Part shown: one piece after another, positions 63,591 to 64,000 of the stretch
Layout: every line of letters starts with the position of its first letter
Position numbering within the stretch: the first letter of the stretch is position 1
Source: Streptomyces cyaneofuscatus
GTDB taxonomy: Bacteria > Actinomycetota > Actinomycetes > Streptomycetales > Streptomycetaceae
Length of the DNA stretch: 64,000 nt
Assembly (NCBI RefSeq): GCF_000718135.1
Contig: NZ_JOEM01000008.1
Span: 248,001 to 312,000 of the forward strand
Direction of reading: 5' to 3'
Notes under the pieces: model-generated
The model's input: only the letters and a program-made list of their open reading frames with translations
What the model was told of the DNA's origin: nothing
The model's database searches: none
Program-made: the position numbers and the translations under genes

Positions 63591-64000
63591 TCACCGGTCG
63601 GCTCGGGCGCCGGTGCGCGCGCCGGCGCCCGAGTTCGCGGGCGTGACGCGTTCCACGAGTCGGGCGAGGCGCGCCAGCATGGTGCGGTGGCGAATCTGGA
63701 TGAGGGAGTCCAGCAGTACGTTGTGCAAGGTGCCGCCCAAGCCTCGCAGCGGGTGCTCGTCCACGATCACGAGGGTCTTGTCGCCCCACGGCCGGATATC
63801 CAGGGCGATACGGGCCGAACCCAGCGCACCCGCTTCGGCTTCCAGCTCCAGGGCGCGGGGCCGTTCGATGCGTCGGACCACGGTGCGGCCGGTGAACTCC
63901 TTGGGCCCCAGGCGCACGCTGTAGGTGATCGACGACCCCGTTTCCGGCCAGTCACCGCTCTCCCGACGGGATCCGGAGGTGCCCACCACCCATTCACCGT
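63591..64000 (-). CDS. SRPBCC-family protein, cut by window edge
   Basis: The reverse frame enters the window in the first residues (GEWVVGTSGSRRESGDWPET) and ends at 63591. The START/polyketide-cyclase-like fold is seen in SSITYSVRLGPKEFTGRTVV, ALELEAEAGALGSARIALDI and TLVIVDEHPLRGLGGTLHNV, then LLDSLIQIRHRTMLARLARL. Such proteins hold hydrophobic ligands. The start codon lies beyond the window. It probably works with the FAD oxidoreductase downstream. Confidence 0.85.
   Translation of the reverse strand, partial: GEWVVGTSGSRRESGDWPETGSSITYSVRLGPKEFTGRTVVRRIERPRALELEAEAGALGSARIALDIRPWGDKTLVIVDEHPLRGLGGTLHNVLLDSLIQIRHRTMLARLARLVERVTPANSGAGARTGARADR

Overview
The window is high-GC actinobacterial DNA. 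It carries a coelichelin-type siderophore locus, a melC1-melC2 tyrosinase pair, an azt zinc-uptake operon and a SigB/SigF-type sigma factor, which together point to Streptomyces. Codon use is strongly GC-biased, so long antisense open frames are common and were discarded. No rRNA, tRNA, CRISPR array, transposase or integrase was recognised.

Layout. 1-4.2 kb: a small redox/dormancy-like block with a truncated GAF-type sensor kinase, an Acg-type nitroreductase, two universal stress proteins and an XRE-pyridoxamine-oxidase-like protein. Similar palindromes lie in front of the nitroreductase and the stress-protein pair. 4.3-26 kb: a coelichelin cluster in the order esterase (cchJ), ABC half (cchI), NRPS (cchH), ABC half (cchG), binding lipoprotein (cchF), ATPase (cchE), two permeases (cchD, cchC) and ornithine monooxygenase (cchB). 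Five DmdR1/IdeR-type iron boxes divide it into units. The formyltransferase (cchA) and MbtH partner (cchK) that accompany the S. coelicolor cluster are not in this window. 26-28.7 kb: an HTH-TOBE protein followed by the wreck of a nitrate/sulfite reductase flavoprotein gene (5' deletion plus a nonsense codon). 29-30.4 kb: tyrosinase with its copper chaperone.

30.4-42.6 kb: a NarL-type regulator, an ABC ATPase-permease pair and a histidine kinase that probably act together; an HNH-like hypothetical gene; glycerate kinase coupled to an SLC13-type permease; an OmpR/kinase pair with a small acidic exported protein; a double SnoaL-like protein; and a stress sigma factor. 42.9-48.4 kb: a zinc system in which aztB, an AztD-like lipoprotein gene, aztC and aztD run leftward and aztA rightward from one shared Zur-like operator. 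It ends against a broken sigma-factor gene.

48.9-53.1 kb: four glycosyltransferase genes with overlapping stop/start codons, followed by a large catalase. 55.5-64 kb: an internally deleted amino-acid permease, a VOC protein, a MSMEG_6728-type protein, a decayed glycosyltransferase fragment, an Orn/Lys/Arg decarboxylase-like enzyme, an exported protein with a class F sortase, a DUF2945 protein, an FAD oxidoreductase and a partial SRPBCC protein. The most notable features are the reciprocal degeneracy of the two siderophore exporter halves, the leaderless divergent zinc promoter under one operator, the incomplete coelichelin gene set, and several freshly decayed genes with readable mutations.
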